Shown here: positions 44,720 through 53,466 of the stretch, piece after piece
Position numbering within the stretch: position 1 is the first letter of the stretch
Layout: every line of letters starts with the position of its first letter
Assembly: GCA_022710775.1 (NCBI GenBank)
Contig: JAKLGH010000009.1
Location: forward strand, 1-55,262
Direction: 5' to 3'
DNA from: Patescibacteria group bacterium
GTDB lineage: Bacteria > Patescibacteriota > Minisyncoccia > Minisyncoccales > UBA5738
DNA length: 55,262 nucleotides
The notes under the pieces: model-generated
Told to the model about the DNA's origin: nothing
What the model saw: the letters and a program-made list of their open reading frames with translations, nothing else
Databases searched by the model: none
Program-made: the position numbers and the translations under genes

Positions 44720-46906
44720 TTAAAATATCATTTTTTTGATCTTCATAAAAAATTCACTGATTGCTCCGGTGCTGACATAGCTCGCCCTTTCGATAATTCC
44801 CAATACTTTCGGTTGGATCGTGTTGGTAAAGATGCAGGTTACTGTTTCTCCGGACGATACGGAAAAAGTCGCGGTCCGGCTGTTTATATTCCCAATGCTG
44901 TCGCCGTCGCTGCAAACGATATTAGTCAAGTTCCAGCCGTCTTTAGCGATTTCATTAACGGCGTATTTGCCCGGCCTGACGGTAGCCGTAATCGTTCCAT
45001 TATTGGTTGAGATCCGGCCGTTTGGCATGCCCGAGAAAACAAAAGTATCGGTTCCGCCAACCATTGTTTTCTTCACGATCAAAGTGGCTTTTTGGCTCAC
45101 CGTATTGCAAGCGTCCATTCCGGCGTCGCAGCCGTAATCTCCGCAATTTTGAGCCATTTCTTGCATGTTTTTACAGGAATCAAACCAATATAAGTTATTG
45201 TCCTGGCACTGTTTTTTTTCGTGATTGTAGCATCCGCACTTTCCATCGACGCAAACTTTATCTGCGGAACATTTTACCGCGCCGCCCCATTCGGTGCAGG
45301 CATCTCCGTCGTAATTGCCGCAAGTTTCAACTTCATCGTCGAAACAACGCTTAGTTCCGTAAGCACAATGGTTAACGCATGTTTCTACGCATTCCCCGTC
45401 GTCGCATCTTTTATCATTATTATCGCAGTTTTCCTGGTTGACCCAATCCGTAATTGAATAACATTGTTGGTTGGAACAACCTCTCTTGATCCTTTTCTGC
45501 TGGATCCAATTCCCCGAACAACGATAATTATCGTACATTTTTTCTTCTCCGCAATCCTCTGCCAGCTCCTGCCGGTTATTGCATGAATCATACCAATAAA
45601 GATCGCTGCCATTGCATCGCTTGGCAGCATGATCTATGCAGCCGCATTCCCCCGCTCCTACGCAAGACCGTCCGGACGCGCAGTTCTGGGCATTCCCCCA
45701 TTCGGCGCAGGAATCTCCGTCGTAATTGCCGCAAGTTTCAACCTTGCCGTTTGCGCAGCGCCTTATGCCAGTAATGCATTGATCTGCACAATTAATTACG
45801 CATTGGCCGCCGTCGCATTTTTTATTATCTTCAACACAATTATGTTCGCTAACCCATTCCGCGGTTTCGTAACACTGCTGGTTAAAACATCCGCGGCTGA
45901 TCTTTTCGTGCTGAATAAAATCTCCGGAACAACGCTTGTCTTGGTTTTCTTGATTTTCTCCGCAGTCCTCTGCCAGCTCCTGCGGGTTATTGCATGAATC
46001 GTGCCAGTATAAATCGTTTCCGACGCATTCTTTTTTTGCGTGGCTGCTGCATCCGCAGATGCCGTCTCCGCTGCAAATCTTGCCGGCTTGGCAATCTTGG
46101 GCATCCCCCCATTCGGTACAGGAATCTCCGTCGTAATTGCCGCAAGTTTCAACCTTGCCGTTTGCGCAGCGCTTGGCACCGGATGCACATTCGTCGGAAC
46201 AGATTATTACGCATTGGCCGCCGTCGCATTTTTTATTATCCAACGAACAATCATATTCCTTTATCCATTCGGTGTTTTCATAGCATTGCTGATCAGAACA
46301 ACCGCGATTTATCCTTTCCCGCTGGGTCCAGTTCTCAAAACAGCTGTAATTGTCCGACCATTGTCCGTCTTGGCAATCTTGGGCTATTCCTTGCAAGTTA
46401 TCGCAAGAATCGTACCAATACAAGTCATTTCCGTTGCATTTTTTAATGGCTTGATCGGTACATTTACATTCGCCGTTGCCTGTGCAAACCTGGCCGCCGT
46501 TGCAATCGGCCGCGCCGCCCCATTCGGCGCAGGAATCTCCGTCGTAATTGCCGCAAGTTTCAACCTTGCCGTTTGCGCAGCGCTTGGCACCGGATGCACA
46601 TTCGTCGGAACAAATTAACGTACATTGGCCTTTCCCCGAACATTCATAACCAACCGGGCAGCTGGTTGCTCCGCCCCATTCAGAGCAATCATCGCAGTCA
46701 TAATTATTACAAGTTTCAACCTTGCCGTTGCGACAGCGCTTGGAACCCCAAGTGCATTCATCGGTACAACAGCAGCAGCAACCTCCGTAACAAGAAGGAT
46801 AGCCATATTCTGCTTCCGCTTTCTCAGTCCGAACAGACCCCCCGATCATTATAACCGAAGCTCCCAAAGCAATAATAAAGGCAAAAATAATAATCGGTTT
46901 ATTCAT
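44720..46906 (-). CDS. Cys-rich tandem-repeat surface protein with prealbumin-like C-terminal domain
   Basis: 728 aa. A signal or anchor helix (about 5-25) is followed by about four repeats of 135-140 aa, each built as CSDECASGAKRCANGKVETC, GNYDGDSCAEWGGA, a CKCTDQAIKKCNGNDLYWYD part and a CDGGQCV end. About 18 cysteines per repeat should form many disulphides. The C-terminal ~120 residues (TLIVKKTMVGGTDTFVFSGM, VRPGKYAVNEIAKDGWNL, then TVTCIFTNT) resemble prealbumin-like/SpaA-type domains that often end surface proteins. No LPXTG is seen; the last residues are hydrophobic and basic (AISEFFMKIKKMIF). It may be a substrate of the sortase 60 bp downstream through an unusual signal (inference). 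Confidence 0.85.
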   Translation of the reverse strand: MNKPIIIFAFIIALGASVIMIGGSVRTEKAEAEYGYPSCYGGCCCCCTDECTWGSKRCRNGKVETCNNYDCDDCSEWGGATSCPVGYECSGKGQCTLICSDECASGAKRCANGKVETCGNYDGDSCAEWGGAADCNGGQVCTGNGECKCTDQAIKKCNGNDLYWYDSCDNLQGIAQDCQDGQWSDNYSCFENWTQRERINRGCSDQQCYENTEWIKEYDCSLDNKKCDGGQCVIICSDECASGAKRCANGKVETCGNYDGDSCTEWGDAQDCQAGKICSGDGICGCSSHAKKECVGNDLYWHDSCNNPQELAEDCGENQENQDKRCSGDFIQHEKISRGCFNQQCYETAEWVSEHNCVEDNKKCDGGQCVINCADQCITGIRRCANGKVETCGNYDGDSCAEWGNAQNCASGRSCVGAGECGCIDHAAKRCNGSDLYWYDSCNNRQELAEDCGEEKMYDNYRCSGNWIQQKRIKRGCSNQQCYSITDWVNQENCDNNDKRCDDGECVETCVNHCAYGTKRCFDDEVETCGNYDGDACTEWGGAVKCSADKVCVDGKCGCYNHEKKQCQDNNLYWFDSCKNMQEMAQNCGDYGCDAGMDACNTVSQKATLIVKKTMVGGTDTFVFSGMPNGRISTNNGTITATVRPGKYAVNEIAKDGWNLTNIVCSDGDSIGNINSRTATFSVSSGETVTCIFTNTIQPKVLGIIERASYVSTGAISEFFMKIKKMIF
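46120..46612. repeat. Internal repeat: 82 bp identical within the Cys-rich gene
   Basis: 46120-46201 and 46531-46612 are identical over 82 bp at a spacing of 411 bp (137 codons, one repeat unit). Surrounding parts of the units are less alike, which suggests a recent gene-conversion or duplication event. Confidence 0.8.
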
Positions 46907-47032
46907 TTTTTCTTTTTCCGTAAAGCTAGCCTGTTTTTTCCGTTTCCTTTAATTGCGGCTCTTAATATATATTACTAAAAAAAGCCTCAAGGTCGACGCT
47001 TGGCCATGCCTATTCGTCAAAAATTATTCAAT

Positions 47033-48265
47033 TTATTTATGTAATTTTAAAAGCTTGTGGTTCTTGATCGAATAAATGTAAAAGAAAAGCGACGGCACTA
47101 ACATCAAACCCGCGGCTACGATTCCTGCTTTTATGGCTATGGCGCTGGCGATAACGCCAAGAATCGGCCCGCCAACAACTTGGCCAACGGCATTGGCCTG
47201 GCTGCACATGGAAAATACCGTAGCCCTGACATCCGAATCAACGTTTTGGTTCACCCACGCGCTATAAAGCGGCTCTCTTATTTCCCTGAACGCCGCCGCG
47301 AACCAATATAACGACACTGCCGCCAAAAAACCGTTGGAAAAACCAAAACAAACAACAAAAACCGCAAGCAGGGCGTTTACTACAAATAACGCTTTGACCG
47401 TCGAACGATGGTCAAAAACATCGGTTCTCTTTCTAAAAATCTCGGTTATGGCTGCCGCCAATATCGCCGCAACCATGCTGATAACGCCGAACCAGACAAC
47501 CGGTTTAATGTTGCCAATCAGCGGAAATGAAAAATTTCCAATCATAAAAGGAGTCCATAATCGGTCAAATCCTTCGCTGAATGAGCCAAACAAGGCGCCG
47601 GTAATAATTATAAGCAGGAGCACGCTGTTGCCCCTCACAAGGCCGACGCTTTTTATAAAAACATTTTTCATTGACTGGAATGTTTCGCGTTTTTGAACCG
47701 GCGTAGGGACAAAATTGCGTTCTGACACAAATAACGCGATAAAAACCGCTTGCATCGCGTAAAAGAATCCGCCGGCAACGATCGGAACCCTGATATCGAT
47801 ATTTGCCAAGGCCATGCTTATCGCAATCCCGGCAAACGTCCCAATTTGAGCTGCTTGCTGCCCTTTAATAAACGCCGCACCGGCGTTTTTTTCCCCTATC
47901 TCGTCAGCGATCCACGCCTCGCGCGCGCCGCTGATGAATGTATAGCCGATACCCCAAATAACTTGCGCCAAAAGAACCGCTGAAAAAACCGGAATCAATC
48001 CTTCAACCATAAATCCGGCCCCAACCAATAGAACGCCAATCAATACCGATAGTTTCCGGCTGTAAAGATCGGCCACAATGCCGGTAGGCACTTCAAATAC
48101 AAATGAAACGAATTCCAAAAGCGTACCCACCAAAACAAGCTGCAAGGGATTTAAGCCGACTACCGTCGCTTGATAAACCAAATTGACGGTTACAACAACC
48201 GCAAAAAATAAAGCTGAAAAAAACCTTAAACCAAGATACGCTTTGAAAGCTGGGATTTTTGGCAT
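47033..48265 (-). CDS. Major facilitator superfamily transporter
   Basis: 410 aa with about 12 hydrophobic helices. The loop motif FEVPTGIVADLYSRKLSVLIG is the MFS motif A (G..aDr.gRk.....). AREAWIADEIGEKNAGAAFI and the C-terminal SLYWFAAAFREIREPLYSAW are typical of drug-efflux-like or unknown-substrate MFS proteins. The substrate cannot be deduced. A related transporter lies at 53467. It stands between the surface protein and the Big2 protein. Confidence 0.88.
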   Translation of the reverse strand: MPKIPAFKAYLGLRFFSALFFAVVVTVNLVYQATVVGLNPLQLVLVGTLLEFVSFVFEVPTGIVADLYSRKLSVLIGVLLVGAGFMVEGLIPVFSAVLLAQVIWGIGYTFISGAREAWIADEIGEKNAGAAFIKGQQAAQIGTFAGIAISMALANIDIRVPIVAGGFFYAMQAVFIALFVSERNFVPTPVQKRETFQSMKNVFIKSVGLVRGNSVLLLIIITGALFGSFSEGFDRLWTPFMIGNFSFPLIGNIKPVVWFGVISMVAAILAAAITEIFRKRTDVFDHRSTVKALFVVNALLAVFVVCFGFSNGFLAAVSLYWFAAAFREIREPLYSAWVNQNVDSDVRATVFSMCSQANAVGQVVGGPILGVIASAIAIKAGIVAAGLMLVPSLFFYIYSIKNHKLLKLHK

Positions 48266-48327
48266 TTTTTAAGTATATTCCTTTATTGCGCCGATTCAAA
48301 ACATTTAGGAGAAAACCGAATAAACGA

Positions 48328-48353
48328 AAAACCACGGCGATACCGTGGGTTTT
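48328..48353 (-). terminator. Terminator after the Big2 gene
   Basis: CCACGG/CCGTGG stem followed on the minus strand by TTTTTCG. Confidence 0.75.
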
Positions 48354-48392
48354 CCGCCAATGATCCAACCATTCCCGCAACGGATGAATTAT

Positions 48393-50240
48393 TTACATCC
48401 CGTTCATCTTTGCCCGCGTAATCGGACCAACGATCCCGTAGCCCGATTCGCCCGGATTGGCGATACCGTATTTAATTTGGAATTTTTGCACTGCTGCCAG
48501 GGTAAGCGGACCGAAATATCCGGTAATTTTTGCTTCAGGATAGACCGTTTGGTCTTGCGCCAAAATCGTTTGAATGGTTCTAACCTCCTCGCCGCTCGTT
48601 CCTAACGACCATGTTCGGGTTATTTTGCCTGTTCCGCCCTGAACAAAGGCCATTGCTGCCGGAGGCACCGGTTTTCCTTGCGCGATCATCGTTCTAACCG
48701 TCATCCTGATCTGGTCAATTAACGAATCCAGAAGCGACTGTAAATGCGCGATCAGCGCCGGATCATTTTCGGCAGACCCGCCGGATGAACCGGCAACCAA
48801 TGAACCGGAACTATGGCCGTTGCCGCTGCCGCCGGAAGCCGATACGGTCAATACGGCATCGGATTCATCGGAAACATTGCCGGCCGCGTCGATAACATAT
48901 AGCCGATAGGAACCGGAGGCAGTAGGGGCATCAATTGAAGTCGCGGTTCCTCCGGCAGTGGTCATATTCGAACCGGCAACAAACGAGGTTGTGCCGAACG
49001 GAGCAAACCAGATAGCGCCTCCCTCCTCGTTCGCGCTAACCACGCCAACCGAACTTCCGCCCCGCTTGCTCATACTGGTAGGAAAAACTTCATCTTGATT
49101 GTCAGGCGCAATATTATCGATCTCGTATGTCGTAAAGTGATTAACATCCACGGTAAACATATGGCATTCTTCCTCTCCCACTCCGCAAGCTCCTACATAA
49201 GTGCCCTGGACCGGCGCGAGATCCGATATGTCTAAAAGGTTTCCCTCATCGTCAAAAGCAATCAATTTTTCGCTAACTTGTTCAGAAGTCGCGCTATCGC
49301 TGAATCCAAGCTCATCCAATCCGTAAAATTTTATTGTTGCGCTTGTTTCCTTGAGAGCTACCGAATCTGTCGTCCCCGTGAAATCAAGACCTATGGTGCC
49401 AATGGATGCGGCTTCCAGTTTTGTTCCCAAGGCTTGCAAAAAATCAGTCGTATCATCATCCGACAAGTCCAGCGCCGAATTAAATGTTATGCGCCCCATT
49501 TTTTCTCCGTCCAGCCATTTTTCAAAATACAAACCGGAGAAGCTGGTATAATTAAAGCTGGTAACCGTATCCAAATTGGAAACGATGTCTTCTTCCTCTA
49601 ATTCTTCAGAAATGGAATCGAACATTATGCCTATCGGATCGTCTACCGTGATTTCCAGGCTGCCCCTTGCGACAATCCTTCCCGTCGCTGTTTCTTCCAC
49701 AAAATAACTGATCGTCGTGGTTCCTTCTTCGACTGGCGTAATTACCCCGGTTGTTACATCTATCGTCGCGACATCCGTATCGCTGGATAACCAGGAGATC
49801 GTTGATGTGCCAAATTCCGCTTCCGTATAATCAGTGGGCACTACATCCCCTCTGCCGATCAGCGCCTCCCCGATCAAAGGGTCATCCGTTATTGGCGCCG
49901 CGTAAACAGTGACAGATGTTCCGTTAACTTTTCCGCTATCAGAAGCCGTATACGCGATGGTTACCGTTCCTGCGGCTATTGCTTCCACGATCCCGGTATC
50001 CGATCCTACGGTTGCGATATCGGTGTCGCTCGAAGTCCAATTGCGCGCTCCTTCTTCGGTTGTTGTCGCTGTCGCCGTAGTTGTTTCGTTTAACTGCAAT
50101 ACGTTATCAGGAACGTCCAAGCCGGTTACTGGGTCTCCGTTCCACGGTATTGCTCCAGCCTGATTGGAAACAAAAAAACCGCAAAACGCGAAAAACAACG
50201 CGACTGGCAATCCAAAACTTTTTTTGAAAAATATTTTCAT
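48393..50240 (-). CDS. Exported Big2-repeat protein with peptidoglycan-binding domain
   Basis: 615 aa. A signal peptide ends at NQAGA (about 30). Two Big2-like Ig repeats follow (about 40-200), with WTSSDTDIATVGSDTGIVEA and WLSSDTDVATIDVTTGVITP. Next are beta-rich domains, one with a Cys pair (YVGACGVGEEECHMFTVDVN), another Ig-like one (APFGTTSFVAGSNMTTAGGT), and a Gly/Ser linker. At the C-terminus a PG_binding_1 domain (LGTSGEEVRTIQTILAQDQT, TGYFGPLTLAAVQKFQIKYG) should bind the wall. It probably displays the Ig repeats on the surface. The promoter region carries a tandem 16-bp repeat. Confidence 0.85.
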   Translation of the reverse strand: MKIFFKKSFGLPVALFFAFCGFFVSNQAGAIPWNGDPVTGLDVPDNVLQLNETTTATATTTEEGARNWTSSDTDIATVGSDTGIVEAIAAGTVTIAYTASDSGKVNGTSVTVYAAPITDDPLIGEALIGRGDVVPTDYTEAEFGTSTISWLSSDTDVATIDVTTGVITPVEEGTTTISYFVEETATGRIVARGSLEITVDDPIGIMFDSISEELEEEDIVSNLDTVTSFNYTSFSGLYFEKWLDGEKMGRITFNSALDLSDDDTTDFLQALGTKLEAASIGTIGLDFTGTTDSVALKETSATIKFYGLDELGFSDSATSEQVSEKLIAFDDEGNLLDISDLAPVQGTYVGACGVGEEECHMFTVDVNHFTTYEIDNIAPDNQDEVFPTSMSKRGGSSVGVVSANEEGGAIWFAPFGTTSFVAGSNMTTAGGTATSIDAPTASGSYRLYVIDAAGNVSDESDAVLTVSASGGSGNGHSSGSLVAGSSGGSAENDPALIAHLQSLLDSLIDQIRMTVRTMIAQGKPVPPAAMAFVQGGTGKITRTWSLGTSGEEVRTIQTILAQDQTVYPEAKITGYFGPLTLAAVQKFQIKYGIANPGESGYGIVGPITRAKMNGM

Positions 50241-50279
50241 TTTTTTATTAGTAACTAAATTAAATAATTTAATATTACT

Positions 50280-50321
50280 ATTATAGTTTTAATTACGGAT
50301 TAATTTAATTATGGATTAATT
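50280..50321 (-). promoter_or_regulatory. Promoter with tandem 16-bp repeats over the -35
   Basis: TATAAT (50280-50285, minus strand) with TAATTACGGATTAATT (50290-50305) and TAATTATGGATTAATT (50306-50321) head to tail, one mismatch. The -35 would fall at their junction (TTAAAT). Two adjacent copies over a weak -35 suggest a regulator binding site (inference). Confidence 0.45.
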
Positions 50322-50401
50322 GTCATAATCTTACAAATACCGCGTTTTCTTCCGATTTTCTAAAAAATTATCAATCATATATTTTCCGTCGGATAAAAAA
50401 A

Positions 50402-50425
50402 CGGGAGCTGGATTCAGCTCTCGTT
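50402..50425 (-). terminator. Terminator after gene at 50414
   Basis: GAGCTG/CAGCTC stem extended by CGA, followed on the minus strand by TTTTTTA; overlaps the stop region. Confidence 0.7.
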
Positions 50426-51163
50426 GTCAAAAAAAGCGTATTCGTAAGCAGCTTCAGGATCGTTGGCGATAATCCACGCCCATTCTATCAAATCTTTGGC
50501 GCGCGAAGAATCGGCTTGGACGTTCACAATAACCGTGATCCCAAGAGCATTCGCAGTTTCCGACATTTGTCTTACTTCTTCGTTGCTGTATTCCTTGCCG
50601 TAAACGGCGACAAACTTTGCTCCGACATCTTTTGCGGCTTCGACCGGATCTCTGTTATTAGCTTTCAGGCCGCCGGCCAACAATCCCTTATCCGCGGATA
50701 AAAGATTTTTGATATTCTGCTCCGCGTTAGGTAGCGTGTATCCGGACTCTGCTTTTATTTTTTCAAGAATACCTCCGGCGCTTTCCGGCGAATATGCTTT
50801 CAGAAATTCCTCGTTTTCAGAAAATATTCCAAAATTAAAGCTTCCGCCTCTCATGTACCAAACAGCTTCCATGGCCAATTCCAGAAATTTATCCCGGACT
50901 TTTTCTTTAGAATAAGGATGAAAGGGATAAACCGCCACAAACGGATGGTCATGCTTCTTGGCTAATCCTTCGATAAACCCTAAGGAATGATACTCTCCGC
51001 CTTTCTTTGGTTTTCCGACCAGCAAACGATGGGCATAATTATAAAATAACCAAATAAATATCCCGCCATAGTAAAGACCCTGATTGAGCGCGTCCGCGGA
51101 ATAATCCGGATAATCCTTAGCCCCTTTTTGGCCGTGCAATCCCAGTATTCTATTTTTGCTCAT
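50414..51163 (-). CDS. Hypothetical protein (249 aa), possible TIM-barrel-like
   Basis: Soluble, mixed alpha/beta with alternating strands and helices: RILGLHGQKGAKDYPDYSAD, HDHPFVAVYPFHPYSKEKVR, AAKDVGAKFVAVYGKEYSNE and ALGITVIVNVQADSSRAKDL. The order of strands would suit a TIM-barrel, but no active-site signature is met and no family is recognised. GGAGG precedes the ATG. Single-gene unit with overlapping terminator. Confidence 0.6.
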   Translation of the reverse strand: MSKNRILGLHGQKGAKDYPDYSADALNQGLYYGGIFIWLFYNYAHRLLVGKPKKGGEYHSLGFIEGLAKKHDHPFVAVYPFHPYSKEKVRDKFLELAMEAVWYMRGGSFNFGIFSENEEFLKAYSPESAGGILEKIKAESGYTLPNAEQNIKNLLSADKGLLAGGLKANNRDPVEAAKDVGAKFVAVYGKEYSNEEVRQMSETANALGITVIVNVQADSSRAKDLIEWAWIIANDPEAAYEYAFFDNES

Positions 51164-51272
51164 ACTAACCTCCTGAATTATTAAGAACTAGCCTGCATCA
51201 TAATAAGCTTTTAATAAATAGTCAAATAAAAACCCATGAGCGGGTTTTGATCTTTATACGCTGTTTTTCTTG

Positions 51273-51458
51273 TTATAATTCAAAAGCCTTATCTCTTTTG
51301 GTTTTTTTGGCTTTGATCATTCTTTTCATTCTATTTTCGGCCAGGTTCGCCGAATCAAGCGCGCCAATGGCGGCTAAAACAGCTTCTTTATCTTCAGCAT
51401 CGAGATTTTTTTTATCCAATAGGCTGGTTAAAACAACAATCGCTTTTTTCGGTTCCAT
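51273..51458 (-). CDS. Small helical protein (61 aa)
   Basis: Starts MEPKKAIVVLTSLLDKKNLD and ends in a Lys/Arg-rich tail (MKRMIKAKKTKRDKAFEL). The N-terminal part is one amphipathic helical hairpin. No recognised domain. It lies 21 bp after the rsgA stop on the same strand and may be in its transcript. Confidence 0.55.
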   Translation of the reverse strand: MEPKKAIVVLTSLLDKKNLDAEDKEAVLAAIGALDSANLAENRMKRMIKAKKTKRDKAFEL

Positions 51459-51479
51459 GTATATTTTACCGATATATAA

Positions 51480-52583
51480 TCAATATTTGATCTTTTTTAA
51501 TTTCTCTTTCACTCCCTTGATATATTTTCCGAACTGGCGGTCTTTTTCCCTTTTCTCAACTTTAGTCATTTCATAGTATTCCGCCTCTTTCTTCAAATTG
51601 ATGTAATTATTATATTTTCCTTCATCCAGTTTTCCTGATTTTAACGCGGCTAAAACTTCGCATCCCGGTTCCTGGATATGGGTGCAATCGCCAAATTTGC
51701 ATTTTTGAGCCAGCAAAGTTATTTCGTCGAACAAGTCTTCAATACCTGCTCCCGCGTCCGCCAACCCCACTTCCCGCATCCCGGGATTGTCTATTACAAT
51801 GCCGCCGGTTTTTAAAAAATACATTTCCCGGCTCGTGGTCGTGTGCCTTCCCCGGTCGGTACGGATATCAACACCCTTGGTCTCGATAACTTCCTTTCCG
51901 ATCAGCTTATTGATCAAGGATGATTTTCCAACACCAGACGAACCAAGAAAGCAATATGTCTTTCCTTTCTCTATATATTTGTTTAATTCGTCCAAACCCG
52001 CGCTGGTTACGGTGCTAGTCGTAATTATGTCAATATCGCCAAACCGGCTTTTAATCTGGCCTAATTTCAACTCCAGCTCTTCTTTTGAGATCAAGTCTAT
52101 TTTATTCAAGATGATCGCCGGCTTTATTCCCCCATCGCGGATGATTGAAAAATACCTCTCAAAGCGGTTTAAATTATAATCCCCGTCGATTGATTCAGTT
52201 ACAAATGCCGCATCAATATTAACCGCGATAATTTGAATTTCGCCTTTATCCCCGTTTTTTCTTTTTATCATTGTTTTCCGGGGCAATATTCCTTCGATTA
52301 CTGCCTGTCCATCACTAACCACATTGATCGCCACCCAGTCTCCTACCGCCGGATAGTCTTCCCGGGATTGCGCGCTAAACATCTGCTTTCCGGTTATTTT
52401 GGCCGAATATTCCCCGTCTGGATTCTTAACCCGGTAAACTTGCCGGTATTCAGCAGTCACCCGCGCGACTAAAAAACCCGCCAATCCCAGCCTTTGCCGG
52501 TTGGCTTCGAAAAAATCATCGTAGCCTAATTCCTCAAGCCCGATCTTTTTTATTTCACCATCGATATTTTTGCCATTTTCCAT
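51480..52583 (-). CDS. rsgA: Small ribosomal subunit biogenesis GTPase
   Basis: 367 aa from ATG 52583; a longer frame to 52784 adds an unlikely N-terminus. Order of parts: OB-fold (about 40-120: GFLVARVTAEYRQVYRV, VGDWVAINV), then the circularly permuted GTPase with G4 ILNKIDLI before G1 GSSGVGKSSLINKLIG and G3 DNPGMREV, then the zinc site CKFGDCTHIQEPGCEVLAAL with Cys-Cys-His-Cys. The enzyme binds the 30S subunit and helps its late maturation, releasing with GTP hydrolysis. Divergent from the plus-strand gene at 52787. Confidence 0.95.
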   Translation of the reverse strand: MENGKNIDGEIKKIGLEELGYDDFFEANRQRLGLAGFLVARVTAEYRQVYRVKNPDGEYSAKITGKQMFSAQSREDYPAVGDWVAINVVSDGQAVIEGILPRKTMIKRKNGDKGEIQIIAVNIDAAFVTESIDGDYNLNRFERYFSIIRDGGIKPAIILNKIDLISKEELELKLGQIKSRFGDIDIITTSTVTSAGLDELNKYIEKGKTYCFLGSSGVGKSSLINKLIGKEVIETKGVDIRTDRGRHTTTSREMYFLKTGGIVIDNPGMREVGLADAGAGIEDLFDEITLLAQKCKFGDCTHIQEPGCEVLAALKSGKLDEGKYNNYINLKKEAEYYEMTKVEKREKDRQFGKYIKGVKEKLKKIKY

Positions 52584-52728
52584 ATTCGTGAATAGGATTT
52601 TAGTTGTCTTATCAACTTCCACTAACAAAAAAACCTGTGAGCAAACATTGTTGATTTTACCAAAAATGCTTTGGTTTGCTTGGTCTATTCTACTAAAAAA
52701 CCGTTTATCGAACAAATCAAGCAATCGG

Positions 52729-52756
52729 TTGACTGTTCTGAATGTTATGCTATACC
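52729..52756 (+). promoter_or_regulatory. Promoter of gene at 52787
   Basis: TTGACT (52729-52734), a 16-nt spacer and TATACC (52751-52756). Transcription should start near 52763, which rules out the frame's first ATG at 52742. Confidence 0.65.
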
Positions 52757-52786
52757 TTTTTAAAAAGCAGTTGCGTGGTGCCAAGA

Positions 52787-53413
52787 ATGTCGGAATGGTA
52801 TTGGAAGATGCTTAAAGAAGAAGAAAGAATCGAAGAAGGCCGAAAAGAACTGGAGCGAGAGATCGCGAAAACCCGAAGGGAAGGTTGGTTCTTTGTAAAA
52901 AGCAAGATCATTGAAATCAAAGAAAGGGAAAACTATTACTGCGCCAAAGACGCGGAATTGGAAACACCATATATCCAAGTGGCAAGAATTTTTCCCCGGA
53001 CGCTGGGAGGAAAAGACGCGCTCAATTATTTGGCCGACGCCTTATGTTTTGCCAGCCCAAAAATCGGAAAATGGTATCATGAGGGCATGGGACGGCTAAG
53101 CCTAGCCATGGAATGCGGCAAAAAAAGCCAGCCACCCATTGTTTCCTGCTCTGCCGCTAATTTCTTGAAACTATACCCGCAATTCGTCGCGGCGCCATCG
53201 GCCCCGTATAAAGGCCGGATATGGGTTCTGAAATTCAAAGCCGAAAACGAACGGGCCCGCCAAGCTTTCGAAACTGCTTATTGGCGCCTGACCGGCCAAT
53301 TACCGGCTTATTTCCTTGAACACAACCACAACCCCTTTGAAGGCCTGATATCAAGCTATCAAGACAGCGAATTGGTTGTCGCTTTCCACGCGGCAAACAA
53401 AAAGGCAGCGTAA
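52787..53413 (+). CDS. Hypothetical protein (about 208 aa)
   Basis: Starts at ATG 52787 (MSEWYWKMLKEEERIEEGRK) or 52808 (MLKEEERIEEG, with TTGGAAG upstream). A basic/acidic helix (about 5-35) is followed by a soluble domain with AKDAELETPYIQVARIFPRT, PPIVSCSAANFLKLYPQFVA and RQAFETAYWRLTGQLPAYFL. No recognised domain. Single plus-strand gene, divergent from rsgA, with a T-run after the stop (53424-53432) but no clear hairpin. Confidence 0.65.
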   Translation: MSEWYWKMLKEEERIEEGRKELEREIAKTRREGWFFVKSKIIEIKERENYYCAKDAELETPYIQVARIFPRTLGGKDALNYLADALCFASPKIGKWYHEGMGRLSLAMECGKKSQPPIVSCSAANFLKLYPQFVAAPSAPYKGRIWVLKFKAENERARQAFETAYWRLTGQLPAYFLEHNHNPFEGLISSYQDSELVVAFHAANKKAA

Positions 53414-53466
53414 ACACGCTCCTTTTTTTTAATTTAACGCCGCGATTGACTATTCAAAAAACTTTT

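Noticed and set aside
45007-46618. Several open frames on the plus strand opposite the Cys-rich repeat protein
   Set aside because: Shadows of Cys/Gly/Asp codons; the minus-strand protein has a signal peptide and tandem repeats.
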